Assembly (NCBI GenBank): GCA_016218105.1
Contig: JACRET010000008.1
Coordinates: 1 to 47,726 of the forward strand
Reading direction: 5' to 3'
Origin: Deltaproteobacteria bacterium
GTDB lineage: Bacteria; Desulfobacterota; GWC2-55-46
DNA: 47,726 nucleotides
A program made the translations under genes and the position numbers. The stretch's first letter is position 1. Each line of letters begins with the position of its first letter. Under the pieces are notes generated by a model. The model made no database searches and had not been told where the DNA came from. It saw only the letters and a list, made by a program, of their open reading frames with translations. Positions 32,724 to 40,737 of the stretch are shown here, piece by piece.

Positions 32724-33107
32724 TTAAAGCTTTCTCTTTTTGGCTGAAGAATAAAACTTCCTGGCGTTCTCAGCGGATTCAAAGTAGGTCACGCTCCCGT
32801 CCTTATTTACCTTAATAAAGGAATCCGCTTTATTTATCTTTCTGCCTGTCAGGGGGTCTATCGAGTAGCGTATGGAGGGATTTGCCTTTATCCTGGCTTC
32901 GCAGTTCTCGCAACAGACGTAATAAGTCTTACCTTCGATCGGAACGGCTATCGTCGGCTCCCCCGGCACCCTGTTGGCTACCATGCATATCTCGCTCTTC
33001 TCTATTTCATTTGGAGCCGGCTTGGGGGCCTCGATCCCGAAAGAATATGTGGCGGCCAAGAATATGAAAAGGCATACTATGAGGCTGATGGGTCTTATGC
33101 GCAACAT
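32724..33107 (-). CDS. Secreted YHS/TRASH-like metal-binding protein
   Basis: A 127-residue protein with a signal peptide (about 1-23), so likely periplasmic. One cysteine (EICMV) is followed by the cluster YYVCCENCEARI, a TRASH-like spacing for metal binding, and then DPLTGRKINKA plus VTYFESAENARKFY, which fits a YHS motif. Related proteins carry copper or other metals or accompany respiratory enzymes. It starts 20 bases downstream of mnmE on the same strand, so it is probably co-transcribed with it. The metal is unknown. Confidence 0.75.
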   Translation of the reverse strand: MLRIRPISLIVCLFIFLAATYSFGIEAPKPAPNEIEKSEICMVANRVPGEPTIAVPIEGKTYYVCCENCEARIKANPSIRYSIDPLTGRKINKADSFIKVNKDGSVTYFESAENARKFYSSAKKRKL

Positions 33108-33127
33108 GGTCTTTTCTCCGGTCTTTG

Positions 33128-34507
33128 CTATTTGCCAATACAGAAACTGCTGAATATCTTATCGAGGATGTCTTCTGTTGTGGTCTCGCCTGTTATCTCT
33201 CCGAGCATGTCGAGCGCCCATCTTAAGTCTGTAGCGATGAATTCCCTGGGCAGCCCTTCGCCTACCGCGGCCCGTGTCCTTATGATACCATGAAGACTCT
33301 TCTCTATAGATTCCTTGTGCCTTAACGAGGCTATCATCCCGCCCGGGGCGCTCTCTAAGGCCGCCCCGTAACTGCGTCCGGTCGCCTCCGCGTAAATATC
33401 GTCCTTAAGCTCCTCGATCCCATCCGAGGTGAGGGCCGAAACAGGCCTTATGTTATATCCGTTAAAGGCCGCGGCAGCCAATTCCAAATTGAAAGACAGG
33501 TCGGCCTTATTGTGTACGACTATGACCTGTTTGCCTTCCGCGCATCTTATCAGTTCGGTGTCCTCCGCATAGTCCGGGGCCGAGGCATCGACAACGTATA
33601 ATATCAGCTGCGCCCCCCTTATCTTCTCCTTTGCCGCGCGTACCCCTATCGCTTCCACATGGTCAGAGGTCTCCCTTAGCCCGGCCGTGTCCATGAGCCT
33701 TACCGGGATGCCGCGAAGATTTATAACCTCCTCGATAACATCCCTGGTTGTCCCTGGCACAGGAGTGACTATGGCCCGCTCTTCCTTTAAAAGAATGTTA
33801 AGGAGGCTTGATTTGCCGACATTGGGCCTGCCGAGGATCAGTACCTTTACGCCTTCCCGCAAAACCCTGCCTTCCTCGTAGGTAGAAAGGAGCTTTCTAA
33901 GCGACCCTTCGGCCTTTGACAGGCCCGTTTCTATCTCATCTTTCGGGAGGGGGTCTATTTCATCCTCAGGGAAATCCAGTTCAGCTTCGAGATGCATTAG
34001 CAGATCGAGTAAGGTGTTCCTGACCTCGTATACCGTTTTTGAAAGGGTTCCGCCAAGCCTAGCCTGGGCAGAGGAAAGGGCGGTCTCCGTCTGGGCCCGA
34101 ATGATGTCTATCACCGCCTCCGCCTGGGCGAGATCGAGCTTCCCGTTAAGGTAAGCCCTCTTTGTAAATTCGCCCGGCCCGGCTATCCGCGCGTTGCGCC
34201 TGAGTATCGCCTCAAGGACTTTTTTAAGCACGAGTGTGCCGCCGTGACAGTGTAATTCCACCGTATCCTCTCCGGTATAGGACCTCGGCCCTCGCATGAA
34301 TACCATGCAGGCGCTGTCCAATACGGCCCCGCCGTCTTCGATGTTGCCGTAATAGAGATACCTCTCCCTCAAGTCCTTTTTTTCCCCAGGAGTACGGAAT
34401 ATCTCAAAAGCGGCATTAAGCGCGTCAGGGCCGCTCACCCTTATGATCCCAACCGCGCCTTCTCCGGCCGGCGTGGAGATAGCGGCTATCGTATCTTTTG
34501 TATACAT
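33128..34507 (-). CDS. mnmE: tRNA modification GTPase MnmE (TrmE)
   Basis: A 459-residue GTPase that works with MnmG on U34 of tRNA. The N-terminal tetrahydrofolate-binding domain (about 1-120) begins DTIAAISTPAGEGAVGIIRVSG; the G domain has LGRPNVGKSSLLN, DTAGLRE and NKAD; the C-terminal CIGK is the conserved end of the family. Length is normal. It ends in TAG. The gene lies in the usual rnpA-yidD-yidC-mnmE order, but without the jag gene often found between yidC and mnmE. Confidence 0.97.
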   Translation of the reverse strand: MYTKDTIAAISTPAGEGAVGIIRVSGPDALNAAFEIFRTPGEKKDLRERYLYYGNIEDGGAVLDSACMVFMRGPRSYTGEDTVELHCHGGTLVLKKVLEAILRRNARIAGPGEFTKRAYLNGKLDLAQAEAVIDIIRAQTETALSSAQARLGGTLSKTVYEVRNTLLDLLMHLEAELDFPEDEIDPLPKDEIETGLSKAEGSLRKLLSTYEEGRVLREGVKVLILGRPNVGKSSLLNILLKEERAIVTPVPGTTRDVIEEVINLRGIPVRLMDTAGLRETSDHVEAIGVRAAKEKIRGAQLILYVVDASAPDYAEDTELIRCAEGKQVIVVHNKADLSFNLELAAAAFNGYNIRPVSALTSDGIEELKDDIYAEATGRSYGAALESAPGGMIASLRHKESIEKSLHGIIRTRAAVGEGLPREFIATDLRWALDMLGEITGETTTEDILDKIFSSFCIGK

Positions 34508-34522
34508 AGTGAAATAGCCCCC

Positions 34523-34543
34523 GCCTCTCAGGAATCGAGAGGC
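34523..34543 (-). other. Hairpin between yidC and mnmE
   Basis: GCCTCTC/GAGAGGC with flanking C- and G-runs. It has no convincing T-run, so it may be an RNA-stability or partial termination element. Confidence 0.4.
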
Positions 34544-34600
34544 AGGGGATAGTTTTAAATTTTTATATAAGGATTTCTACAGTCCGGTCAATAAAAGAGG

Positions 34601-36166
34601 CTAGGCCTTTGCCGGCTCCCTCTGTATGTAGTACTGCTGGGCTATTGAAAGGACGTTGTTTACAAGCCAGTAAATAACGAGACCTGAAGGGAAGTTGAGG
34701 AACATGAATGTAAACACGATAGGCATAATGAGCATGATCTTCGCCTGTGACGGGTCTACCGAAGTCGGCGTCATCTTCTGCTGTATGAACATCGTCGCGC
34801 CCATGATGAGCGGGGTGATGTAGTACGGGTCTTTGTCCGAGAGGTCTCTTATCCAGAGAAAGAGCGGGGCGTGCCTTAACTCGATAGCCACATAGAGGAC
34901 CTCGTAAAGAGCGATGAATACCGGTATCTGCAGGACCATCGGGAGGCAGCCGCCGACCGGGTTGACCTTGTACCGTTTATAGAGCTCCATCAGCTCTTTG
35001 TTCATCTTCTCTTTATTATCCTTGTACCTCTCCTTGATAGCCGCGAGCTGAGGCTGGATCTTTTTCATCTCGTTCATCGATTTCAAACTATGCTTGGTAA
35101 GCGGATAAAAGATCACCTTTATGAGTATCGTAAGGATTATTATCGCCAGACCGTAGTTGCCCAAATATTTCTCGAAGAAGTTAAGCACTACGAGAAACGG
35201 CTTGGCCATAAAACTGAAGTATCCGAACTCTATCGATTCCTCAAGGCCCAACTTGTAGCTTAAAAGAAGATCATACTCCTTGGGGCCGATAAAAGAATTA
35301 AAGGTAACGGCCTTCATCTCGCCCGGGGCGAGGCTTAAAGGGGCGGCGACCATAGCCCTTGAAGAAGATTCGCCCGGGATCTCGGCGCTCCAGCTCATGG
35401 CGGCTTCTTTCGAAGGGATAATGATCGAAAGGAAATACTTGTCCTCAAGGCCTATCCACCTGGGTGTTTCGTTTCCCGAACCCTGAGGGTCTGTCTGCCT
35501 GACCACTTTTTTTGCGCTTATGATAGGGCCTGTGTGATAACCGGTCGCGTCCTTGCCGGAGACGTTCGCCGCGAGCGTTGTCTCGATTGTGCCTTCAAAA
35601 GGAGCCTTAGTGGCGTTGACCGCGCGGATTTCAGTGTTTACAATATAGTTGTCGCTCGTGAAGGAGAACTTCTTCTCAACCCTGAGCCCGCTCTTTGTGG
35701 CGCCAGAGTATACAAGCTCCGCCTTGCCTTCGCCGTTTACGGTGATCTCAGGTTTTTCGGCCTGAAAGATGACCGCCTCAGGCGCGCCGCCGGCGGCCCT
35801 TACCTGTGTTGAGAGGGAGCCAATCTTGGCCACCGTCTCAGAGAGGTTGACGCTCCTTGCAGATTCCTTCTGGAGTGTGGCCTCGTACTTCTTAAGCTCC
35901 CATCTCCTTAAAGACCCTCCGACGCTTGAAAATACCGCCTTGACCATGGGGGTATCCACCGTCGTAAACTCTTCCTTTACGGAAGCAGGCGGTGCGGCCT
36001 TCGGCAGGGCTCCAGGCGCCTGTGCGGTTGCCGGTATTTCCACTTTTGTCTCTGTTACGGTCTTGGCTTCTTTGGGCTTGGGCGGGTTAAACTGCTTCAT
36101 AAGGTAAGGATACGATATCATCACTATCGCGGAAAGCACTATAGCCAGTATAAGTCTTTTATCCAT
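34601..36166 (-). CDS. yidC: Membrane protein insertase YidC (Oxa1 family, Gram-negative type)
   Basis: A 521-residue inner-membrane insertase. It starts with the YidC signal-anchor (DKRLILAIVLSAIVMISYPYL), followed by a large periplasmic beta-rich domain (about 60-320). The core hydrophobic helices are at about 330-515, including ILIKVIFYPLTKHSLKSM and LPMVLQIPVFIALYEVL. The long periplasmic domain is a diderm trait. Its stop is TAG. It lies after yidD in the standard order. Confidence 0.97.
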   Translation of the reverse strand: MDKRLILAIVLSAIVMISYPYLMKQFNPPKPKEAKTVTETKVEIPATAQAPGALPKAAPPASVKEEFTTVDTPMVKAVFSSVGGSLRRWELKKYEATLQKESARSVNLSETVAKIGSLSTQVRAAGGAPEAVIFQAEKPEITVNGEGKAELVYSGATKSGLRVEKKFSFTSDNYIVNTEIRAVNATKAPFEGTIETTLAANVSGKDATGYHTGPIISAKKVVRQTDPQGSGNETPRWIGLEDKYFLSIIIPSKEAAMSWSAEIPGESSSRAMVAAPLSLAPGEMKAVTFNSFIGPKEYDLLLSYKLGLEESIEFGYFSFMAKPFLVVLNFFEKYLGNYGLAIIILTILIKVIFYPLTKHSLKSMNEMKKIQPQLAAIKERYKDNKEKMNKELMELYKRYKVNPVGGCLPMVLQIPVFIALYEVLYVAIELRHAPLFLWIRDLSDKDPYYITPLIMGATMFIQQKMTPTSVDPSQAKIMLIMPIVFTFMFLNFPSGLVIYWLVNNVLSIAQQYYIQREPAKA

Positions 36167-36210
36167 CTTTAAGGCCCTATTCCTGATTTATTTTATAAAA
36201 CCAATTGAAA

Positions 36211-36237
36211 AAACCCCTGGGGTTTTAGCCCAGGGTT
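36211..36237. other. GC-rich hairpin between yidD and yidC
   Basis: CCCCTGGGG and GCCCAGGG with a TTTTA loop form an imperfect hairpin related to the palindromes at 20146 and 29602. Confidence 0.5.
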
Positions 36238-36241
36238 GTCG

Positions 36242-36481
36242 TTATCCCTTTGAACTTTTTAAAGAAGCGTCTGGTACCGGGTCGTAACCGCCTGGGTTAT
36301 ACGGATGGCACCTTAATAATCTCTTTACAGCGAGGGACGTGCCTTCGCGCGCGCCGTGGCTCTCCAAAGCCTTATACGCATAGTCGGAGCAACTCGGATA
36401 AAATCTGCATGAAGGCGGCAGTACCGGTGAGATAAGCCTCTTATAGAGGAATATCAGGAGCATTATGGGTCTTTTTAACAT
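36242..36481 (-). CDS. yidD: Membrane protein insertion efficiency factor YidD
   Basis: A 79-residue membrane-associated protein that helps YidC-dependent insertion. The diagnostic core is [23 protein letters not shown], then [20 protein letters not shown]. The ATG at 36481 is chosen because AAGGGG precedes it and the family starts close to this point; the frame extends seven codons to a TTG at 36502. It follows rnpA closely. Confidence 0.95.
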   Translation of the reverse strand: MLKRPIMLLIFLYKRLISPVLPPSCRFYPSCSDYAYKALESHGAREGTSLAVKRLLRCHPYNPGGYDPVPDASLKSSKG

Positions 36482-36509
36482 ACTAGTCCCCTTAGTCCCC
36501 AAGACCGGT

Positions 36510-36902
36510 TTAAGGGTTCTGGCCTTTCAAAGGGGTTTGTTTCCTGAATACCGCCCCCAGGGCCCCGGCCTCTGCCTCTACGTCCTTGTAATCTTTTATA
36601 TGAGAAGCGCTTTTTACGGATATGAGGATATCTGAGGATTCCGGGAAGGAGACTTTGTTTAGCCTGAAGAATTCCCTTACGAGCCTCTTTATCCTGTTGC
36701 GCCTGACCGCATTTCCGGCCTTGGCGCCGACAGAGAGCCCGAGTCTCTGTATATCGAGTTCATTTGGGAGCAGGTATAAAACGAAGCTTTTTGTATAATA
36801 TCTCTTGCCAAGCTTGCGGACTTTAGCGAATTCTTCGGGCCTTAAAAGCCTTTCATTCTTGGAAAAAGAAAAATTCTTATTCAATTTCTTTAGCGTTAAC
36901 AC
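36510..36902 (-). CDS. rnpA: Ribonuclease P protein component
   Basis: A 130-residue basic protein that supports the RNase P RNA in tRNA 5' maturation. The RNR motif is present as [14 protein letters not shown], with [10 protein letters not shown] near the N-terminus and [11 protein letters not shown] before the RNR box. Length is slightly above average because of a short extra tail. It follows rpmH by 35 bases. Confidence 0.95.
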   Translation of the reverse strand: MLTLKKLNKNFSFSKNERLLRPEEFAKVRKLGKRYYTKSFVLYLLPNELDIQRLGLSVGAKAGNAVRRNRIKRLVREFFRLNKVSFPESSDILISVKSASHIKDYKDVEAEAGALGAVFRKQTPLKGQNP

Positions 36903-36937
36903 AAACTTCTAAGCCCCGCGCCCGGGAAAAGCCCATA

Positions 36938-37090
36938 TTACTTGTTTGTGCTTACTGTAACGCTTAAACGCTTCCTACCCTTAGCCCTTCTTCTGTTGAT
37001 GACAGCCCTGCCGCCCTTTGTCGCCATTCTCTCAAGGAAGCCGTGGGTCCTTAGTCTCTTTATCTTGCTCGGCTGATAAGTTCTCTTCAT
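36938..37090 (-). CDS. rpmH: Ribosomal protein L34
   Basis: A 50-residue protein translated from the minus strand: it begins [18 protein letters not shown], continues LERMATKGG and [15 protein letters not shown], and ends in VTVSTNK. This is the complete and unmistakable L34 of the large ribosomal subunit. AGAGGAA lies upstream of the ATG. In many bacteria rpmH is divergent from dnaA; here it is downstream of dnaN on the same strand. Confidence 0.97.
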   Translation of the reverse strand: MKRTYQPSKIKRLRTHGFLERMATKGGRAVINRRRAKGRKRLSVTVSTNK

Positions 37091-37328
37091 GATCCGTTCC
37101 TCTTATAAATTTAATTTCTTTGCTTTTTAAAAACGAAAGTATCTTATGATTTATCTACGCTCACTTGCCGCCCAAACCACATACATATTCCGAGCGTAAA
37201 CTGATATTAAGCCATAAATATCGTGTTTTTGTCAAGGTATTTTTATCTCTCACAGAGGGTTTCAACCCAAAACCTGTCTTGAGATCTTAAGTCATCCGAT
37301 TACTCTACCCGCTAAATCGTCCTGCGGA

Positions 37329-38435
37329 TCAGAGCCTCATCGGCATTATTATATATGTGTACTCTTCCGAGCCGAAGGGCTTTAAAATGCCGGGTGAGAG
37401 AGAATCCTTGAGCTCTACCCTTACCTGATCCTCCTCAAGCGCCTCGAGCATGTCTATAAAATACCTTGCGTTGAATGCTATCTCTATATCCTCTTCCCCG
37501 TACTGTATATCTATTTCTTCAACCGCCTCCCCTATATCCGGGCTCGATGATGATACGACGAGCTTTCCCTTGGAGAAGCTGAACTTGACGCCCTTTATCT
37601 TATCGGACGAGAGTATAGAAACCCTTTTAAGAGAAGACAATAAAAGGATCCTGTCCGCTATCACTTCTTTATTATTGTCCTTCGGTATTACCTTTTTATA
37701 GTCAGGGAACTCTCCCTCCAGGAGGCGCACGCTTATGACTGTATTATCCTTTTTCATCACAGCGCTCTTTTGCGTGACGCCGAGCTGAAAATTACCCTCT
37801 TTTTCATCGAGGAGCTTTCTCATCTCCATTACGCCCTTTCTGGGAAGAAGCACCCCTTCCTTTTCCCTGGCAGGCACCGCCTTGATGTCTTCTTTCTCTA
37901 TAAACGCCAGCCTGTGCCCGTCTGTTGCGACCATCCTTATTTTGGAATCGTCTTTTTCGAGCAAAAACCCATTTATATTGTAACGGGTCTCGTCCGTTGA
38001 AACCGCAAAGGACGTTTTATCAATCATATCCTTCAGGTTTTCACTCTCTATTGTTTCAAGCTTTGATTCGTCTATCGCCGGGAATACCGGAAAATCCTTT
38101 GATGGCAGGCCCATTATATTAAACTTTGCCTTGCCTGCCTTTATGGTTAATTTATCGTCTTTCCCGGAGGTGACATCAATAGTGTCTGAAGGAAGCTCCT
38201 TAACTATTTCAAACAGCTTTCTTGCATTTACTGTCACCGAGCCTGTTTCTGAGATATCCGCTCCTGATGAATCTTTTATAAAGACCTCAAGATCAGTCGC
38301 CATGATATTGATCTTACCAGGGGCGGCTTCAAGAAGGACGTTTGCGAGTATGGGCATGGTATTTCTTTTTTCAACGATGCCCTGTATCCTCTGAAGCACT
38401 TTTATGAAATCTGCCTTTCCGATAGTGAACTTCAT
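37329..38435 (-). CDS. dnaN: DNA polymerase III beta subunit (sliding clamp)
   Basis: A 368-residue clamp that holds the polymerase on DNA. The opening MKFTIGKADFIKVLQRIQG, then NTMPILANVLLEA, VSTDETRYNINGF, TDGHRLAF and the terminal YIIMPMRL are typical of DnaN; three repeated subdomains are expected. Length matches (366 in E. coli). AGAGGAG supports the ATG. It follows dnaA by 433 bases; no recF follows it. Confidence 0.97.
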   Translation of the reverse strand: MKFTIGKADFIKVLQRIQGIVEKRNTMPILANVLLEAAPGKINIMATDLEVFIKDSSGADISETGSVTVNARKLFEIVKELPSDTIDVTSGKDDKLTIKAGKAKFNIMGLPSKDFPVFPAIDESKLETIESENLKDMIDKTSFAVSTDETRYNINGFLLEKDDSKIRMVATDGHRLAFIEKEDIKAVPAREKEGVLLPRKGVMEMRKLLDEKEGNFQLGVTQKSAVMKKDNTVISVRLLEGEFPDYKKVIPKDNNKEVIADRILLLSSLKRVSILSSDKIKGVKFSFSKGKLVVSSSSPDIGEAVEEIDIQYGEEDIEIAFNARYFIDMLEALEEDQVRVELKDSLSPGILKPFGSEEYTYIIMPMRL

Positions 38436-38868
38436 CTTGGTCTCCTCTTATATATAATTATTAAATAATATAGTAGTAATTAGCAGTAGGGGGTGTAAAT
38501 AAGTTGATAAGCCCCTAACTCACTAAAAAACCACCTTAAAACAGATCCGCCACATGTTGATAAAAAAAACTTTTTATCAACAAACCACCAGGCTCTCCAT
38601 AGATTTGGGAAAAACCTGCAAAATACCAACAGTGAACCAACACCAATTAACAGCTTACTAACAATGTTTAAGCCCTTAGAAAATACCCGGCAAGCGAGTC
38701 TTTAAAGCCGCTTTTTAAAGTCGCCCGAAACGCCCATAACCCGCCGCACTTTAAAGCCACCTGAACAGCCACGGTCTGCGAAACTTTTACGCCGTTTAAA
38801 AAAACCGTAACTCACGAATACTCAAAGCCATTCAATAGCATAGCGAGCGGATTCCCCGCAGGGGAGCT
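38436..38868. other. dnaA-dnaN intergenic region with DnaA-box-like sequences
   Basis: An AT-rich, gene-free 433 bases. TTATCAACA-like nonamers (one or two differences from TTATCCACA) lie at 38555-38563 (reverse), 38574-38582 (forward) and 38502-38510 (reverse, TTATCAACT). The first two form an 11-bp inverted repeat, 38556-38581. It may be one half of the origin or a dnaN control region. Confidence 0.55.
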
Positions 38869-38873
38869 TCAAT
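38831..38873 (-). repeat. Dispersed hairpin repeat, family A, overlapping the dnaA stop
   Basis: On the minus strand ATTGAAGCTCCCCTGC, GGGGAATCCGCTCGCTATG and CTATTGAA follow the last dnaA codons. The dnaA TGA is the TGA of the repeat's leading ATTGAA. Confidence 0.8.
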
Positions 38874-40212
38874 TGATCCCAAGATTCTGTTTAAGGGTCT
38901 TGACAGCGTGCTTGATCTCGGGGTTTTCCTTTAAGTCTTTTTCTATCTTTTTAACCGCGTGTATGGCGGTTGAATGGTCTTTGCCGCCGAAAGCCGCGCC
39001 TATCTCGGGGAAAGAGAATGTCCCGAAAGTCCTTGCGATATACATGGCGACCTGCCGGGGCAGGGCTATTGTGCGATGCCTTCTTTTAGAACGGAGGTCA
39101 GAAGGCTTGATATCATAATGGGCCGCGACCGTCTTTTGGATCTCTTCCATGGTAAGAACCTTCTCCTCTTTTTCCTTAAGGAGGTTTTTAAGGGCGTCCT
39201 TACTCATATTAAGCGTTATTTCAAGGTTTGTAAGGCTGGATACCGCGATTATCCTGTTTAAAAAACCCTCAAGCTCCCTGATGTTGGAGCTGCTTACCGA
39301 GGCTATCCATGTGGCGACGTCATCGGGTATCTTGACGCCTTCGGCCTTGGCTTTTTTCCTCAGGATAGCGATCTTTGTCTCTGTATCAGGCGGCTGTATG
39401 TCCGCCACAAGCCCCCATTCAAACCTGGAGCGAAGCCTCTCCTCAAGCCCGTCGATGTCTTTTGGAAATTTATCGCTTGTGACGACTATCTGCTTATGCC
39501 CTTCGTAAAGGGCATTGAATGTATGGAAGAACTCCTCCTGTGTGCGTTCCTTGCCAGCCCAGAATTGTATGTCGTCTATAAGGAGGACATCGACATTCCT
39601 GAACCTGCCTCTGAAGTCCGACATCTTCTGGCGGCTTACAAAGTTTATAAAATCGTTCATAAACCGCTCTGAAGTGTAATAGCAAATCTTCGCGGACGGG
39701 TTATTGATTAACACTTTATGCCCTATGGCCTGAAGGAGGTGCGTCTTGCCCAGGCCCACGCAGCCGTATATGAACAGAGGGTTGTATTTCGACCCCAGGC
39801 TGTTGGCTACGGCGGAACACGCCGCATGCGCGAACTCATTGGCCTTCCCGATGACAAAGTTGTCGAAGGTATACTTGGGGCTTAAGTTCAACCCGGCAGG
39901 CTTGACAGCCTTCGACGCGCTTTCCTTGGAGGACTTCTTTGCTGTGGCGGCCTTGAGTTCAGACACTTCGTCGCTGACCCGCCAAAGCAGGGCTATCTCC
40001 TTCTTCGATATGCGACCCATTACATCGAGGATAAGGCGAAGGTAATGCTCCTTTATCCATTCGAGAAAAAAGCGGTTGGGGACCTCCAGCTCAAGCCCTT
40101 CATCGCTTGATCCCACGACCTTTATGGGGCGAAACCAGGTTGCGAAGTGCTGCGGACTTACGTGCTCTACCACGCTCTCGAGGGTATTTTTCCAGACTGC
40201 TTCAGGGTTCAT
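38869..40212 (-). CDS. dnaA: Chromosomal replication initiator DnaA
   Basis: A 447-residue AAA+ initiator. Domain I (about 1-85) contains WFRPIKVV. A short linker follows. The AAA+ core has Walker A YGCVGLGKTHLLQAIG (about 149-164), where Cys replaces the usual Gly at position 151, and Walker B VLLIDDIQF. The C-terminal helix-turn-helix reads GAAFGGKDHSTAIHAVKKI. Length is normal. Its stop codon overlaps a family A repeat, and DnaA-box-like sites flank it on both sides. Confidence 0.97.
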   Translation of the reverse strand: MNPEAVWKNTLESVVEHVSPQHFATWFRPIKVVGSSDEGLELEVPNRFFLEWIKEHYLRLILDVMGRISKKEIALLWRVSDEVSELKAATAKKSSKESASKAVKPAGLNLSPKYTFDNFVIGKANEFAHAACSAVANSLGSKYNPLFIYGCVGLGKTHLLQAIGHKVLINNPSAKICYYTSERFMNDFINFVSRQKMSDFRGRFRNVDVLLIDDIQFWAGKERTQEEFFHTFNALYEGHKQIVVTSDKFPKDIDGLEERLRSRFEWGLVADIQPPDTETKIAILRKKAKAEGVKIPDDVATWIASVSSSNIRELEGFLNRIIAVSSLTNLEITLNMSKDALKNLLKEKEEKVLTMEEIQKTVAAHYDIKPSDLRSKRRHRTIALPRQVAMYIARTFGTFSFPEIGAAFGGKDHSTAIHAVKKIEKDLKENPEIKHAVKTLKQNLGIN

Positions 40213-40737
40213 GCTTCACTACCGAATATATAATGGCCGTCTTAAGGACGCGCTTCGAAAAAACAGAAAGGAAAAGCCGCAAATAATACCGTGATTTCAA
40301 TTTCCCTTAGCAAGGCCTAATCAAAAAAACCGCCTGGAGCCCCAAAGGGCATTGAAATCTATTCACAGGTTTATTCACAGTTGTTGATAACTTGAGGGCC
40401 TATCGTAGGGCCACACTTTAACAGAGTGAATTGAGGATTTCAAGGTTTTTAATCGGGTGCCCGGCGAAATTCCCGCCCTTTAAGGGCGGGTCAAGCCGGG
40501 CTATATAAAAGAACAGGTACCTTGCCGACAATCCCTGCCATTCATGGCAGGGTAATTGAATTGAGAAGGAAATAAAACTGAAAAAGCCAACAATTGCGGG
40601 TAGTTAGGCGCGGTAAGGTCTGAAAAACCAGAACTAAAGGGTTTTCTGGATAACCTGTTTTTTAAGCCGGGCCTTATAAAGCCGGTTTGAAAACCCCGGG
40701 TTTTTGAGCCCGGGGCGGTCATTTAAAGGCGCGCAAA
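40213..40737. other. Candidate replication-origin region upstream of dnaA
   Basis: A gene-free 525 bases. DnaA-box-like nonamers cluster at 40359-40390: CTATTCACA (40359-40367), TTATTCACA (40371-40379) and a reverse TTATCAACA (40382-40390). A family C repeat (40456-40559) and a GC hairpin CCCCGGG/CCCGGGG near 40695-40717 occupy the rest. Few boxes are seen, so an alternative origin elsewhere cannot be excluded. Confidence 0.5.
40456..40559 (+). repeat. Dispersed two-hairpin repeat, family C, copy 2
   Basis: GGTGCCCGGCG, hairpin CCCGCCCTT/AAGGGCGGG (40472-40490), CCGGGCTATATA, TACCTTGCC, hairpin CCCTGCCAT/ATGGCAGGG (40533-40552) and GTAATTGAA. It is homologous to 15839-15947, with better-paired stems. 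Confidence 0.85.
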
